Part shown: piece after piece, positions 1-11,078 of the stretch
How positions within the stretch are numbered: the stretch's first letter is position 1
Layout: each line of letters opens with the position of its first letter
Source of the DNA: Fagopyrum homotropicum
Lineage: Eukaryota > Streptophyta > Magnoliopsida > Caryophyllales > Polygonaceae
DNA: 64,000 nt
Assembly (NCBI GenBank): GCA_033239125.1
Contig: BSWB01000001.1
Location: 60,989,416-61,053,415, forward strand
Direction of reading: 5' to 3'
The notes under the pieces: model-generated
What the model saw: the letters and a program-made list of their open reading frames with translations, nothing else
Databases searched by the model: none
Told to the model about the DNA's origin: nothing
Program-made: the position numbers and the translations under genes

Positions 1-1943
1 GATCTATCTATTCTCCACTTCATTGAATATCAATAGATTCCGTTGTTTTCAAATTTGGGTATTTTTCATCTTTTCAATTTGGCTACAAACAGTTTGTTAT
101 TCAATTTGGTGTTCGACAAGGTCTCATTAGTGTTGTTCCAGTACGGTAAATGGGTGCTTGCTCTAGTTCCAGAAACTCTGTAAATGGTTCATCCAATTGT
201 TGTTGGCAGTTGAAACTTGCATTCACGTTATGTGTGTCATAAGGACTTAAAGGTCCTTCAACGAATATGCTCCTAGTTCTTTGCTTCATGAATTATTTTC
301 TTATCAATATATTTGTCTAGGTCGGTACATATGGGAGATTATGGATTGAAATTTTCTTTTACTTAATTATGTTTACTTTCTGAAATTATGTAGTATGGGT
401 TAGATATCAAGAGCATCCTTCATGGTAGAATCTAGCTATATTTGTTCAACCAATTGCCTCCTAGCTTGATGATTTTCTTGTGTGGCTATCCCTTGAAGCT
501 TTTGGTTGTTGTTAGACATTTCAAAATGGTAGCTATTTTCCTCCCGATGATTAGGTTGGTCAATTTGGTTCCTAAAGATTTAAAATGGGCTCAATTAATC
601 TTCCAAAGTATCCTATTAGATGCTCTTTTCATTTGTCCTTGGGATTTACAGTAGAAGCCAACAATGACATACTTGAGTAGTTCTAAAGCTCAGCACAAGT
701 CTTGGCTTTCTTTATATTGAAACTTGAGTTCTACTGCCTACAATTACATTTGTTACTGCTTGTGAGTGTCATATAGACACTTGTTTTAAAGTATGAGGTT
801 AAGAGCATTGCCATCTCTCTAGGTTACCTCAAAAACATTAATTGTGTGGATGAAATTGAAGTTATTTAATAATGAGTATGTTGCAGTATCAAATTCTCAA
901 TATATGCTGGATTTAGAGTGATTTGTGTGGTGTTGTGTAAATCCAAAGAAAAACATGTGAAACAGATGCTCTACATATGATCTCTTTAACAAGTAAGCTT
1001 ATGCTAGATTTTACTAGTTCAGCTAGTGTAAGAGTTTTAGAGTTATATTAATGTAAGATAGTGATGTTGCTAGCTATAATAGAATCTACTGTTCATACAA
1101 AATAAATAGGAGGATTGAATTTTGGTTTACCATCAATTATACAATTTAGTATAATAACCCTTGTAGTTTACTAGTTCAGTTGGACAATCCTAGAGAACTT
1201 TAGCATATACATTCTCCAGGATTGAATTAAAAAACCCTTGTAGTTTACTAGTTTGGCTAGACAATCTATTGTTCATACAAAGTAAATAGGAGGATTGAAT
1301 TAAACAACCCTTGTAGTTTACTAGTTCAGCTGGGCAATCCTAGAGAACTTTAGCATATACATTCTCCAGGATAGAGTTTCATCAAAGCCTATGTTTAGTA
1401 TTTCAAATTTAAGATACTTGACCTTGTAAGAGACAAATAAATTTATGATTTCATTTCCTAGAAGATCCAAATAGCTTGATTATTTTCTTGATAATAATTT
1501 TGTAAGAAATTACTCATGAACTGATATCAATTGCCTATATTTAGCTTTGCACATTGATATTCTGATATGTTGACTTTCTTTTTAATATAAACTGATCATC
1601 TTACTAGTGACATGATAATAAATTATTCATTTTTTTAAAAGGTATTTACTTTGGTTTGTTGGAGTGCAGATAAACAAATATCCATTCTCGGGTGGGCAAA
1701 ATTTTGTTGAGAAGCACATAAAACCTTGAGGTAATTTATGCTTTGGATTGTCTTGCTTAGATGCTTTTATTTTAATAATATTTATGCATACTATGTTCAA
1801 TAAAGAGGCGTATTTTGAAAGTGAGCAGTTATTTTGTGTTTTGTATCAGAATATTAGCATTAGTATTGTAATGCTCTATTTATTTTCCAATATATCAGGT
1901 GGATATACCCATTAAGTACCTTGGATGATGATGAGCTGGAACA
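1..1943. other. AT-rich intergenic DNA, no gene recognised
   Basis: No open frame here resembles a known family and all are under about 75 codons. The stretch is AT-rich and typical of unselected plant intergenic DNA. The only internal structure I see is an imperfect direct repeat at 1085-1372, listed separately. It ends at the target duplication of the hAT element at 1952. Confidence 0.6.
1085..1372 (+). repeat. Imperfect direct repeat, about 150-180 bp period
   Basis: Two blocks recur in order: one beginning GTTCATACAAA at 1091 and 1271, and one beginning CCTTGTAGTTTACTAGTTCAG near 1159 and 1309 that runs through TAGCATATACATTCTCCAGG. A third partial copy of the middle phrase starts near 1234. 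The spacing differs between blocks (180 and 150 bp), so this is a local duplication with a later indel. No function is inferred. Confidence 0.7.
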
Positions 1944-1951
1944 CATATACG

Positions 1952-3188
1952 TAGGGATGGAAATGGGTGCACAACCATCCGATCCAACCGGTAAACCGAC
2001 CCGAATTCGTGGGTGAAAACCCGAAGAATTCCGGGTGGTGGGCGGTTGACGGGTGAAATTGCCGTGTGGTGGGGTGGGTATGGATATGGGTACAACCATC
2101 CACCACCCAAACCATCCACCACCCGTCCCGCATCACCCGTATAAAGTATTTGAAAAATAAAAATAAAAAACCCTAAATTTTACCCATATACATTAAAAAC
2201 CCTAAATTATCAAAAGACAAGAGTGCAATTGCATCACCATTCATCTTAACCATTCCCCAATATGAATTTTTTTAATAATGATCGCTAATTCGCTAGTCGC
2301 TAAAACCTTCGGTAATTCGCCAAATCGTCATACCTGACTACCTCATTTTACCGCCGCCGAGCCACACGCTCCCTTCCCCGTTCGGTTACTCACTTTTACG
2401 CATCGCTCGCTTGATTCTCTCAACAAGTAATTAATCTTCACTAGTGTCTTCTCTCCATCATCTCCTTAGATCTATATTCGATTTTGGAGCCACACACTCC
2501 CTTCAACACAACACAACACTCATTTCAGACTTTCAGTTAGTTATGCGATTCATACATCTTCTTAATTCTTACCATGTGTTTGTAATACTGTTTTAATTTG
2601 ATAATTTTGGATTAAAGAATCTTCTTTGCAAGTTGTTCCATTAGTTAATCATGGGTGCCATTACATTTTGCGGGAGCTTGTGCTTATTGTCTCCCTATAT
2701 GATACCAGTTCGAAACTTTGGACCTTTTAGAATATGAGAGTAGACAAGCTGATGGTCAATACTAGCTAACATTTTACCATGTTGTTTGTGAAATATTGCA
2801 GGACCGCTTTAAAGGAGTTTGATTGTAGTAAATGTTGATTTATGTTTATTGTATGCAAAAATATTGCGTTTATTTGCATAGTTTTGTACTAATTGGAATT
2901 CATTTTCTACGTTGGTTTGTAATGTTGGATGATGTTCCGTAATTTAGTAGATTTATATTTGTGTTATTTTAAAATATAAATTTACTTTATACATGTAAAT
3001 GTTTAAAACTGAAAGATAGATATATTACTCAATACACACCCGATTATTTCACCTGAACCACCCGGACACCCGGTGGGTGCGGGTGAAGTATTAGGCGGGT
3101 GGTGGGCGGGGTGGGTGAGAGTTTAAGTAAGGTGGACGGTTGGTGGAAGTGGAACTTCCACCCATAAACCGACCAATTTCCATTCCTA
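1952..3188. mobile_element. Non-autonomous hAT-type DNA transposon, 1237 bp
   Basis: The ends are terminal inverted repeats: TAGGGATGGAAATGGGT at 1952 and, on the other strand, TAGGAATGGAAATTGGT ending at 3188 (15 of 17 bases match). An identical 8-bp target duplication CATATACG flanks it at 1944-1951 and 3189-3196, the hAT hallmark. The subterminal 180 bp on both sides are packed with short CCACCC/GGGTGG words, which in hAT elements are the usual transposase-binding repeats. No transposase frame is visible, so mobilisation would need a related autonomous element. The core (about 2150-3040) is AT-rich and may include captured host sequence. Confidence 0.88.
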
Positions 3189-3449
3189 CATATACGGAAG
3201 ATATCAGTTCTACCATGAATGACAAAATTTGAATTTTATAGCAATGCCCCCTACTAATGAGAGGGAGTACACTTCACATAATAGAATTTGAATATGCATG
3301 TGTTGTTGAATCTTTGAATAATTGTAATTGATTTTGAGCAGCTTTTGGTGTCTTTTTTTTTTCTTCAACATTTGAGCTTTTGAGGGCTTCAAATTTTATA
3401 TTTTGGCAAGAAATAAGCTATTGTAAATGTGTAATAAAAAAAATTATAT

Positions 3450-3861
3450 AGCTTCTCGCGTTTTTTAAAGAAAAAAATACCTACAAAGAAGTCCTTTTCA
3501 AAAATTGACGTATAAATGTCTCTTGGGAGTTTTTAAAAGAATTGCATATGTATCACAGGATTTTAAATAAAAAAGCCTGAAAAATGTCTTTCGGGAGTTT
3601 TACAAAAACTTCAGAGAAACGTGTCTAGGGAGTTTTTAAAAAAACTCTCTAGAGACGTTTCTCGGGAGTTTTTTAAAAAACTCCCTAGAGACGTTTCTCG
3701 GGAGTTTTTTTGGAAAACTCCCTAGCGTTTTTTTTATTTCTCAGGAGTTTGATATTAAGTCCTGAGAAAAAGGTCTCGGCCAAAGGTATAACGGGACTTA
3801 GAAAACTCCCTACTGTAATGCAAAAAAATTCCCTAGAAACTTAAGATTTGTACTAGTAGTG
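3450..3861. repeat. Inverted-repeat array, possible CACTA-type right end
   Basis: Between about 3585 and 3730 a unit containing GGGAGTTTTT, AAAACTCCCT and AGAGACGTTTCTC alternates in both orientations, so the strand can fold on itself several times. On the minus strand the array begins CACTACTAGTACAAATC at 3861, close to CACTA-superfamily termini (CACTA...), whose subterminal regions carry such repeats. I do not see the matching left terminus or a 3-bp target duplication, so only an end fragment can be claimed. It abuts the tRNA-Met primer site of element F with no LTR between them. Confidence 0.4.
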
Positions 3862-3871
3862 GTATTAGAGC
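3860..3871 (+). other. Primer binding site, initiator tRNA-Met type (element F)
   Basis: TGGTATTAGAGC matches the common plant primer site TGGTATCAGAGC with one change (C to T). It marks where the 5' LTR should end, but the bases to its left are the inverted-repeat array rather than an LTR. Confidence 0.7.
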
Positions 3872-4756
3872 TAGTCGATTGAAGTCCGAACGTTCATTAA
3901 AAGGTTTGATTTTTTTTGAGTCTTCTTTGAATCTCTAAAAGTTGAGTCGTTTCTTGTTCGCCATATTTGCGAGGTTATTTGAGTTTAACGTGCGTTGATT
4001 TGTGTAAGTTCGGAAAGAGAGAAACGCCATCAACCAAACACAAGCCGGCCGTTGACCTTTGAAACCTCTCCAATAAAAAAACAAGAAGAAGAAAAGAAAG
4101 AAAGTTCTTGAACGTCGCAACCAAGAGTTGATTTTTCCGATTTTTCACCCGATTTTTGCTATTGTTGCCAAAATTCGAAGAAATCTTTGAGGCATACTTT
4201 GCAGAATTGAAGTGCACCTTGTACAAGAGTATTACAACAGAAGAGTTGCAGTATATACCTTGAAGCAATCAAAGAGCTTTAACCAAACCTAAACCCAAAT
4301 CCGTCTATCTCTCTTTCTTAACTTAGCAACTCAAGGTACGTTCTTCTCTCTTCTTAGTCTCATGTGTGCTTTTCTTATCCCTTTCTACTCTAAACACATT
4401 GAGTCTTTTCTTTGGGTGTGTTAGTTAGTCTCTTTGCTTTCTAACATACTAGTTGTGTCATACTTGCAATACTTCTTTCTACCTTGAATCTTTGTGTGAA
4501 GAGATCTACAACAGGAAACCTTGCGCTAACTTCCAACACAAGAACCTTTCTTCCGAACACAAGTTATCTACTTGAGACACCCAAGGGAGTTCTGGTGGAC
4601 ACTAGTGCATTGATTAGTAAAGGAGCATTAATCCATCCAAGACAACTACGTCAAACCAGCTTGTGATTCACAACGAGTGTGAGTGCGAAAGAAGACAAGA
4701 AACCCTTGTTTTCACTAATATCACACGTTTGTTGTTACTTTGTGTGTTTGTGCAGG

Positions 4757-5699
4757 ATGTCTAAAAAGTCCACAAGGATCACGAGGTGACCTAAATAACC
4801 CCGGAACCAATGACCAACTGTCCCAACTCATAAAGATGGTCTCGGGATTAACTGAACGGATGGAACAGCTAGAAACTCGTCCCAGAGAAGAAAAATCGAC
4901 CCAAAAAATCGACCCTCACCCGATTTTTTGTCCGATTTTCCCTTATGGAATGGGCGAAAGTTCACAAAATCCTCCCCTATCTCCAGCCCTGGATCCAAGA
5001 CGTCATTGGGGTTCAGGTACACCTCATCATAATCCCAATTTCCAGATTCCTAAGCAACCAATGTTGTTTATGAATTTCAGGAACTAGAAGAGGAGGTTGA
5101 TGAAGAGAGGTGGAGAGGTTACCCTAGGCACAATCCGCAACCTAGGAGAAGACATGACTTGGAACCATATAGACCTTACCAAGACAACGATGGAATGGAA
5201 GGGTGAATGTAAGATTCCGAGTTTTGAGGGCAAAGTAGATCCGGATGTTTACATGGAATGGGAGACTAAAATTGAACAAATTTGGTCTTGCCATACTTTT
5301 GATGAGCAAAGGAAGGTCCAACTTGCTGCGTTGGAATTCCAAGGATATGCTCTAGTTTGGTGGGATCACCTCCTCAAAGAACGGAGACGAACTTTAGAGC
5401 CGGAGATCCACACTTGGGAACACATGAAGGCATTGATGAGAGAAAGATTCATACCTCCATATTACGCTAGGGAAGCAAGGAAAAGGTTGGAGAACTTCAA
5501 GCAAGATACCCGCAGCGTGGAGGAAACTTACACCTTCATGCAAATGGCGATGATCAAGGCTAATGCTCATGAGGATGAGGAGTCTACTATGGCTCGATTT
5601 TTAAGAATATTGCATTCATCATTAGCTAATGAAATTGATCTATATCCATATGATAATATGACTAACTTATTGCACTTGGCTATTAGGGTGGAAAAGTAG
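4757..5699 (+). pseudogene. Element F gag (capsid region), frameshifted
   Basis: Gag would form the particle that packages element RNA. A natural start is the ATG at 4757, but that frame stops at 4789. The frame beginning at 4740 carries the N-terminal region to 5087, and a third segment at 5097-5699 holds the core. The core resembles the Retrotrans_gag family: residues around FEGKVDPDVYMEWE, a WW pair, and a LRERF-like stretch before a helical C-terminal part ending LAIRVEK. Two frame changes make it non-coding as it stands. A run of AAATCG-type words sits inside the frame near 4891-4945, encoding an isoleucine/proline/phenylalanine-rich stretch. Confidence 0.75.
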
Positions 5700-5834
5700 C
5701 TCCAAGGACGGAACCAAGAGACGAACCATTGGAACCAGAACAGAAATCGACCCAATCAGGAGAAAATCGGCCGATCTCTGGACCGATTTTCTTCCCAGAG
5801 AGAGTCTCGGAGTGGAAGCAATATCCAAGAAGTC

Positions 5835-6098
5835 TTGAAAGCTTCATCATCCAATCCTCAAACGTCTAAACCTTTGAATGAGCCTTCAAAGGACCCTAAA
5901 GGGAGTACTTCTAACTCTATTTTACATTCTAGAGACATTGTATGTTTTAAATGTCAAGGTAGAGGTCATTATAAAAAGGATTGTTCTAACAACAAGGTTT
6001 TATTCATTAACCAACATGGAGAATATAAAGTGAAGAAGATCCTAAAAGTTCTAGTGAAAGTGATGAGAGTTACGAATTTGAACATGGAGAATCTTTGA
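5835..6098 (+). pseudogene. Element F nucleocapsid zinc knuckle region
   Basis: The frame encodes a serine/proline-rich spacer and then CFKCQGRGHYKKDC, a canonical CX2CX4HX4C knuckle that binds RNA in retroelement nucleocapsids. It is separated from the gag core by a stop at the end of 5699 and by a linker with AATCGGCCGAT words (about 5740-5800). The next frame (protease) begins at its 3' end, as expected for gag-pol order. It is part of a broken polyprotein rather than a gene of its own. Confidence 0.75.
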
Positions 6099-6508
6099 TT
6101 GCTAGAAGAACTTTGCATGTTAATTTTTCTCTTAGTGAAAACACCCAACGAGAAAATCTCTTTCATACTAGGTGTCTTGTCAAGGTAAAAATGTGTAATA
6201 TGATTATTGATGGAGGTAGTTGTTGTAATATTGCTAGCATTGAAATGGTTAATAAGTTGCAACTTCCTACGTTTTATCACCCTAAGCCCTATAAACTTAC
6301 ATGGATGAATGATTGTAAAACTTTGAAAGTCAACAAGCAAGTTAAGGTGACTATCACAATAGGACATTATACTGATGAAATCTTATGTGATGTGGTACCT
6401 ATGCAGGCTTGTCATATTTTATTAAGTCGTCCATGGCAATATGATCGGAAAGTAGAACATGATGGTCATACCAACAAATACATGTTCACTTTCAATGGAA
6501 AAGGGTAA
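6095..6508 (+). pseudogene. Element F aspartic protease domain
   Basis: A 137-residue frame carries the active-site motif IDGGSCCN near residues 39-46, a variant of the D-[ST]-G triad with glycine in the second position, so activity is doubtful. Downstream is CHILLSRPWQYDRKVEHDG, the flap/C-terminal motif common in chromovirus-type protease domains. Polyprotein processing would be its role. It follows the zinc knuckle directly and is followed by a linker beginning MTPLQIIETYEKQKK, the usual lead into RT, which is then missing. Confidence 0.75.
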
Positions 6509-6519
6509 AACTGAAGCCT

Positions 6520-7411
6520 ATGACCCCTTTACAGATCATTGAGACATATGAGAAGCAGAAGAAAGGAGGCAAGGAACGAGCATTGGAAAGAGAAGTGGTC
6601 GAAGAACCATCCAGTGAAGAAAATCGACCTGTTCTTAGCACCAGATCGATCGATTTTCCTGAAAGTCACCCGATTTTTCATCAAAATCAATCCATTACAG
6701 CCACCAATGCAACACCTTCAAGGGCTCCTTTGGTTGATCTAGAACCACTGCAGATTGAGCACATTCCTATGGATTTTCAGGTTATATCATTCATGTCTTT
6801 GGATGAATTCATTGAAAGATGTGTGCTTAAGGAAGTTAGAAATTATCATTCTTTTCTATCTTTCCGTTGTCATGACTATTCGATTCAGTTATTTTCCTTA
6901 ACTTCTTTTGATCTTATACCGTTGTCTTTCGGGAAGCGAGTAAGTGTCTTTGCAGAAAGTTTAGGAAAGGGCAAAAGAGATCAAATGGATATGACATTGC
7001 TGGATCCCGGAGATATTACGGAACCAACACTGGGAGAGGATGTAATTGCAGTTCATTCTCAATTAGCATCATCAACATCGATATGTGAATACTTAGTAAA
7101 TATTGCGGCCATTTCTGAAGCAAACTCTCGTTCGAGATGTATGTTTGATGACCGAGATTCATTTGATGTTGAGTGTTGCGCGGCTCGTCTTCAACTTACG
7201 AGTTCTACAAACCTCCAGAGATCCTCCAAGAGAAGGGATACTGCAGTCCTTATCATTACAAAGCTTGAATTCTGAGGTGACTAGTGATGATCAAAACGAA
7301 GATTCGAGGACAAATCCTTTTCAAGAAGGGGAGTCTGATGTGGGACCATCTTCGACACTTTCCATACAAGGACCCATCACTAGGTCAAGAGCTAGAAGGA
7401 TCCAAGAGTAG
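6520..7411 (+). pseudogene. Element F post-protease linker fused to pol C-terminal tail
   Basis: A 251-codon frame (6520-7275) starts with the lysine/glutamate-rich linker that normally precedes RT. It continues into sequence I do not recognise, then ends in decayed pol-tail sequence. The overlapping frame to 7411 finishes with EDSRTNPFQEGESDVG and GPITRSRARRIQE, the characteristic end of many plant gypsy polyproteins after integrase. There is no RT catalytic motif, RNase H or HHCC/DDE signature anywhere between. I infer a large internal deletion that joined the protease linker to the pol tail. About 500 bp in the middle is unexplained and could be captured sequence. Confidence 0.6.
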
Positions 7412-7589
7412 ACATCATCAAGGAAGATCAAGGGGAGTTGGAAATGAACAAATCGATCCACAACATGAAGAAATCGATCGATTTTCTTATTACAGGAAAA
7501 TCGAGTAACATGTAAGAAAAATCGGTCGATCTCTTCTTCTGCAAGTCGATTTTTCTCCTTTCCAACGTATCTAGAAGATCCGGCCATGA

Positions 7590-8320
7590 TCTTTATCTTT
7601 TGGCAATTATATCTTGTAATAATTCCTTAAATCTCTCAGACTATCTTAAGAGATTATTTAGAATTTATCTTTTTTGATTTTATATTTTATATCTTTTAAA
7701 AGATATCTTTTCAAAGGATATATTTTATAGATCATATCTTTTTAGTTTCTCCTAGTTTTAGTAGGTTTAATCTCCCTTATAAATAGCCTTAGAGGGGGAG
7801 ATTGTTAGAGTTGAGTGTGATTATATTTTCCACATTATTGTGAGATACTTGTGACTTCGCTCACGGAGTTTGCATTTATCATTTCTATTCAATCAAAATG
7901 AGAGTTTTTTGTTGAAAAGTTGTGAATCTTTGCTAGGTTGTTCTTGTGTGTGCTAATCTTGTTGAAGGTTGGTGCTACAAGTCAAACTACTCCCTCCTTG
8001 TGCTTGTCTTATCTAGAAGGCTTGTGTAAGGTTAAAGAAGGAAGGGTGAAAGGTAATTCTTTGTTAAGGGTTTTGATCCATTGAGTTTAAGGTTCTTTGC
8101 AAGTCTTATAATAGTCCTATCTTCCTATATTGTCCATTTATCATTCCATATTCATCTTCTTTTCTTTCCAGATCGTTCACTAATTTGTTTTTCTGAGTTT
8201 CCAAGAAAATCGACATGTTCTTCATATAAATCGGCCGATTTATCCTATAGAACAGCTCGATTTTTATCCCAGTTGAGGACTTTCAATCTAGATCGGGAAT
8301 TGTGTCTTATCCTCGCATCA
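7590..8320 (+). mobile_element. 3' LTR of element F (boundaries approximate)
   Basis: After the pol tail and a cluster of AAATCG words the DNA becomes very AT-rich, with repeated AGATATCTTTT-like phrases, then a TATA box (7778), a transcript-leader-like stretch and another word cluster near 8205-8270. This is the U3-R-U5 layout of an LTR. With no 5' LTR to compare, I cannot fix either end. A purine run AGAGGGGGAGA at 7790 is an alternative PPT, in which case the LTR would begin TGTTAGAG near 7803. Confidence 0.45.
7778..7786 (+). promoter_or_regulatory. TATA box of element F LTR
   Basis: TATAAATAG, the plant consensus, lies in AT-rich U3-like DNA downstream of the pol tail. The transcription start would be about 30 bp further right. 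Confidence 0.5.
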
Positions 8321-8500
8321 GCAAGACTTTAAAATCTAGTTTCAAAACCTCCATTGATGACACACAAAAGAGGAAACCCCGATGCCCTTTCAAAACAAGT
8401 ACAAACTTGAGTGACAACATAGTCGGAATAGCTTCTAACAAATAAATTAATTATAAAAACCGAAAATCAAATGAGAAATAAAGTATATTTTTGATTTCTT

Positions 8501-8622
8501 TCCGAGCATCGAACTTCATCTTCATACATGTCATCTCGGTCATGTTTGAACTCAAAGCCAGCCTCCAACAACTTCTTCGCCGACAAGCGTGGAGGAACCG
8601 CCCGATTGATCTCCTTTTGAGC
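8501..8622 (-). pseudogene. Fragment resembling the last exon of a DFR/CCR-like reductase
   Basis: On the minus strand one frame reads PRLSAKKLLEAGFEFKHD and then a DDMYEDEV stretch. This resembles the C-terminal end of plant dihydroflavonol/cinnamoyl-CoA reductase-like short-chain reductases, which end with a K-L-x-x-x-G-F-x-F/Y-K-Y motif before a final helix. There is no Rossmann fold upstream in the window. If real, it is a gene fragment carried by or left among transposons. The similarity covers only about 35 residues. Confidence 0.35.
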
Positions 8623-9770
8623 TCTAAGAATCGGATGGAAACATAGTCAAAAAGCTCCTAGTTTTGGCCATGGTTGTTCGTAACAATTTAGCGGCATCTC
8701 GTTGTGGGACATTCCAGAGGAAGTTGAAGGCTCGAGCAAGGTCATCCCCCTGCACTTTCTTTATGTTGGCGACTTGTGGTGACTTTTGCTAGGTTTTCTC
8801 TTGCTCTTGCAATACGCCCTCCTCACCTGGATTGTTGCTATCTATTGGTCCCATTCTTCAATTTTCCTGTTCAATGTTAACTAAAGTAGGAAAAAAGGCT
8901 TTAAAAAAGGCAAAAGAAAAAAAAAACCAACAAACAAAGATTACAAGCTTAACAAAATTCATGTAGCCCGTCAAATCCATGAATTCTCGTTTCAATTTAA
9001 AAATAAATGTTTAAGGGAATTTAATAAGCTCTTGCTATCGAAATGATCTTATTCTATGGCGTAATCTATTAAGTGGGTATAAGATTTCCGGTATAACCCA
9101 TTGATTACATTTTCACAACAAAGGTCTCTGTAACTTATTACAATCCATGGCGTAACCAATCAATCCCTCTAAATGATCTAAATCCATTTCTTTTTACTTT
9201 AACATATCCTTTGATTCACTTTGCTTGATATAATGGTTTGGGCACGTTTTGATGTTGTGAGATTCTTTTGGAAGAAGATGTGATTCTGCTTGTGAGAAGG
9301 AGTCGTGGACAAGTGATCAAAATCTAAAGGCTCTAAACAAGAGTTCAAGTTTGAAGTTTCTACCAATAATCCCTGGGAGTTGTAGTTTGCAGTGCTTCTA
9401 CATTCATTGTCTCGTTGTTCTTCCTCACTTTGCTTGCCCGACTCTTCCCTTGATGCCCCTCCTCCATCGCATGTTCTCTTAGTCAATGGGAGTTGTACTT
9501 TGCACTACTTCTACATTCATTGTCTGGCTTTTCTCATGACAATTAATCAATTTGCCGATTTTTTCGGCCTTTCAATCCATTAGACGGCGTGTCGTCTAGT
9601 GCATCGGATCTCTTTCCTTCATAAAAAATATACTATCAACTCAATATAACTTTTTATACACTAGTTTATCAACCATCAATTAATTTTATTTCATAATTTA
9701 TTTATTAAAAACAACTTTAAAATGAATCAATAGAATAAGATCACGGCGTAACCCATCAAGCCCTCTAAAT

Positions 9771-9865
9771 GTATTGATTAGATTAATTGCGAGTGAATAA
9801 ACGTCACCTATGTTTAGATGGAGATTAAGTGAAGTTTATTCACTTTTAGTTAATCTAATCAATAC
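9771..9865. repeat. 95-bp foldback, MITE-like
   Basis: GTATTGATTAGATTAA at 9771 is matched exactly by its reverse complement ending at 9865. The pairing continues inward imperfectly (AGTGAATAAAC against GTTTATTCACT) with a loop of about 20 bases. A miniature inverted-repeat element or its remnant is the simplest reading, with AAT on both sides as a possible 3-bp duplication. Confidence 0.55.
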
Positions 9866-10084
9866 AATATATTTTCAAATACAATAACTCATCAACCACT
9901 ATCTAATTTATTTGAAAATTTATTTACAAAACAAACTAAATATATAAAATTAATTTAACTATCATCTAAATAAATAAAAAAAAAAGAACGAAAGCTCTAA
10001 TTTATAATACGAAAATTTCAGTATATTTTTTGCTATTAATTTATACATCTTAGTGTTTAATTTTTAATCCCCTTTAGAAATTGG

Positions 10085-10460
10085 CTCGCTACTAATCTTC
10101 ATGTCATTCCGTTATGTTGGCCTAAGGATAAAGGAGGGAAGATGATTAGAGATATGGATACTCTTAATGGAACACTCATTGGTAAGTTAGGATGACGTAT
10201 GCTAAATGGACAAAGATAGCCTTTGGACCAGGTGTATCACTTTGGGAATCTGCGATGTAGTCCGACAAGGAACGAAGTGGGTGCTCGGAGATGGTAGCGA
10301 TATCTAGTTACGGGAAGACTCTTGGTTACTCGTCGAACTAGCATCTTTGCTCTTGAACCGAGTATGCAACGAGTAACGGCGTGCAGCTACAGTTCTTGTA
10401 TACGCTCCCTCAGCACCATCCATATACAATGCGGTTGATAGATGCCATGACTAGATCTGT
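10085..10460 (+). pseudogene. LINE-type (non-LTR) reverse transcriptase C-terminal remnant
   Basis: Plus-strand translation with stops gives PKDKGGKMIRDMDTLNGTL, the post-RT thumb region of plant LINEs (K-x-x-G-G-x-x-I-R-D, then N-x-x-L-x-x-K-x-x-W-R). A separate stretch, GTKWVLGDGSDI and REDSWL, matches the following G-x-x-W-x-x-G-x-G...W-x-D-x-W-L block. At least two stops and a frame change interrupt it. The catalytic RT core is not present, as expected for an old relic. Confidence 0.5.
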
Positions 10461-10791
10461 AGAAACTAGGTCATCCAGATTCATTATACTTTCTGATAGT
10501 TTGGTGTTAAACTATCTGCTAGTTTGATGTTAAACTATTCTATTGGCCTTAATATATTGTTTGACCCTTTCGATGATATAGCGAATATTTACTTGGTGAT
10601 GTAAGGGATCAGACTGTTCACGTTTTACTTACCCTTTTCTTTTATTAATAATAAAGTGAGTATCGGACCTCCTTTGACCAAAAACATAAAAATCATCAGT
10701 CGGATGATACAACTTGGAACTTAATTTATTTTATGAAGAAAATGACTTACCAAATAGTCTCTTCTTATCAAGGGCTGCATAAGGGCTAGAG

Positions 10792-11078
10792 TAGACTTGG
10801 GTCGAGTAAAACCTAAACCGTCAAACCGGCGGTTTTCAAACTGACCCAAATAGACGGTTTTAAAAATAACCCAAATCGCCGGTTTAGATTTGACGGTTTA
10901 GGAAAAAAAAACCCTAAACCATCTGTTTAGTTATTTATTTATTTTTTTAAAGGGATGAAAACGTCAGTTAAAGAGCCGATTGCTAACATTTTTGCTTTTT
11001 TAACAAACCGTTGCTAAACCGGCAAACCGGCGATTTGTCACTTTAAATACCCACAGTTTAGGTTTAAAGTCATGTCTA
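10792..11078. mobile_element. Miniature hAT-type element, 287 bp
   Basis: A perfect 8-bp target duplication GGCTAGAG flanks it (10784-10791 and 11079-11086). The termini are TAGACTTGG on the left and TAGACATGA on the complementary right end. The interior carries repeated AAACCGNCGGTTT and AACCGGCAAACCGGCG words near each end, the subterminal repeats expected of a hAT MITE. Its termini differ from those of the larger hAT element at 1952. There is no coding capacity. Confidence 0.8.

Larger units (their letters stand above)
3860..8320 (+). mobile_element. Element F: internally deleted Ty3/gypsy element, 5' LTR missing
   Basis: In order it shows a Met-type primer site (3860), a long leader, a gag region, a zinc knuckle, an aspartic protease, a linker, the C-terminal tail typical of gypsy pol, and a 3' LTR-like region with a TATA box. 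RT, RNase H and integrase are absent: protease ends near 6508 and the pol tail is reached by about 7290. The gag style (tryptophan-rich core, one CCHC) and the protease tail with a SRPWQYDR motif suggest a chromovirus-like lineage. The 5' LTR is not present upstream of the primer site, and the right boundary is approximate. Copies of the AAATCGGCCGATTT word occur in the leader, between coding domains and in the LTR. Confidence 0.65.
8321..10075. other. Intergenic DNA with small fragments
   Basis: No complete gene. It contains a short reductase-like exon fragment (8501-8622, minus), two copies of a GGCGTAACC...CAATCCCTCTAAATG phrase (near 9140 and 9745), and a foldback at 9771-9865. The remaining frames (for example 9199-9486 minus) show no recognisable motif. 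Confidence 0.5.

Noticed and set aside
9199..9486. 95-codon minus-strand frame as a host gene
   Set aside because: No recognisable domain, no splice or promoter context, and composition typical of surrounding DNA.
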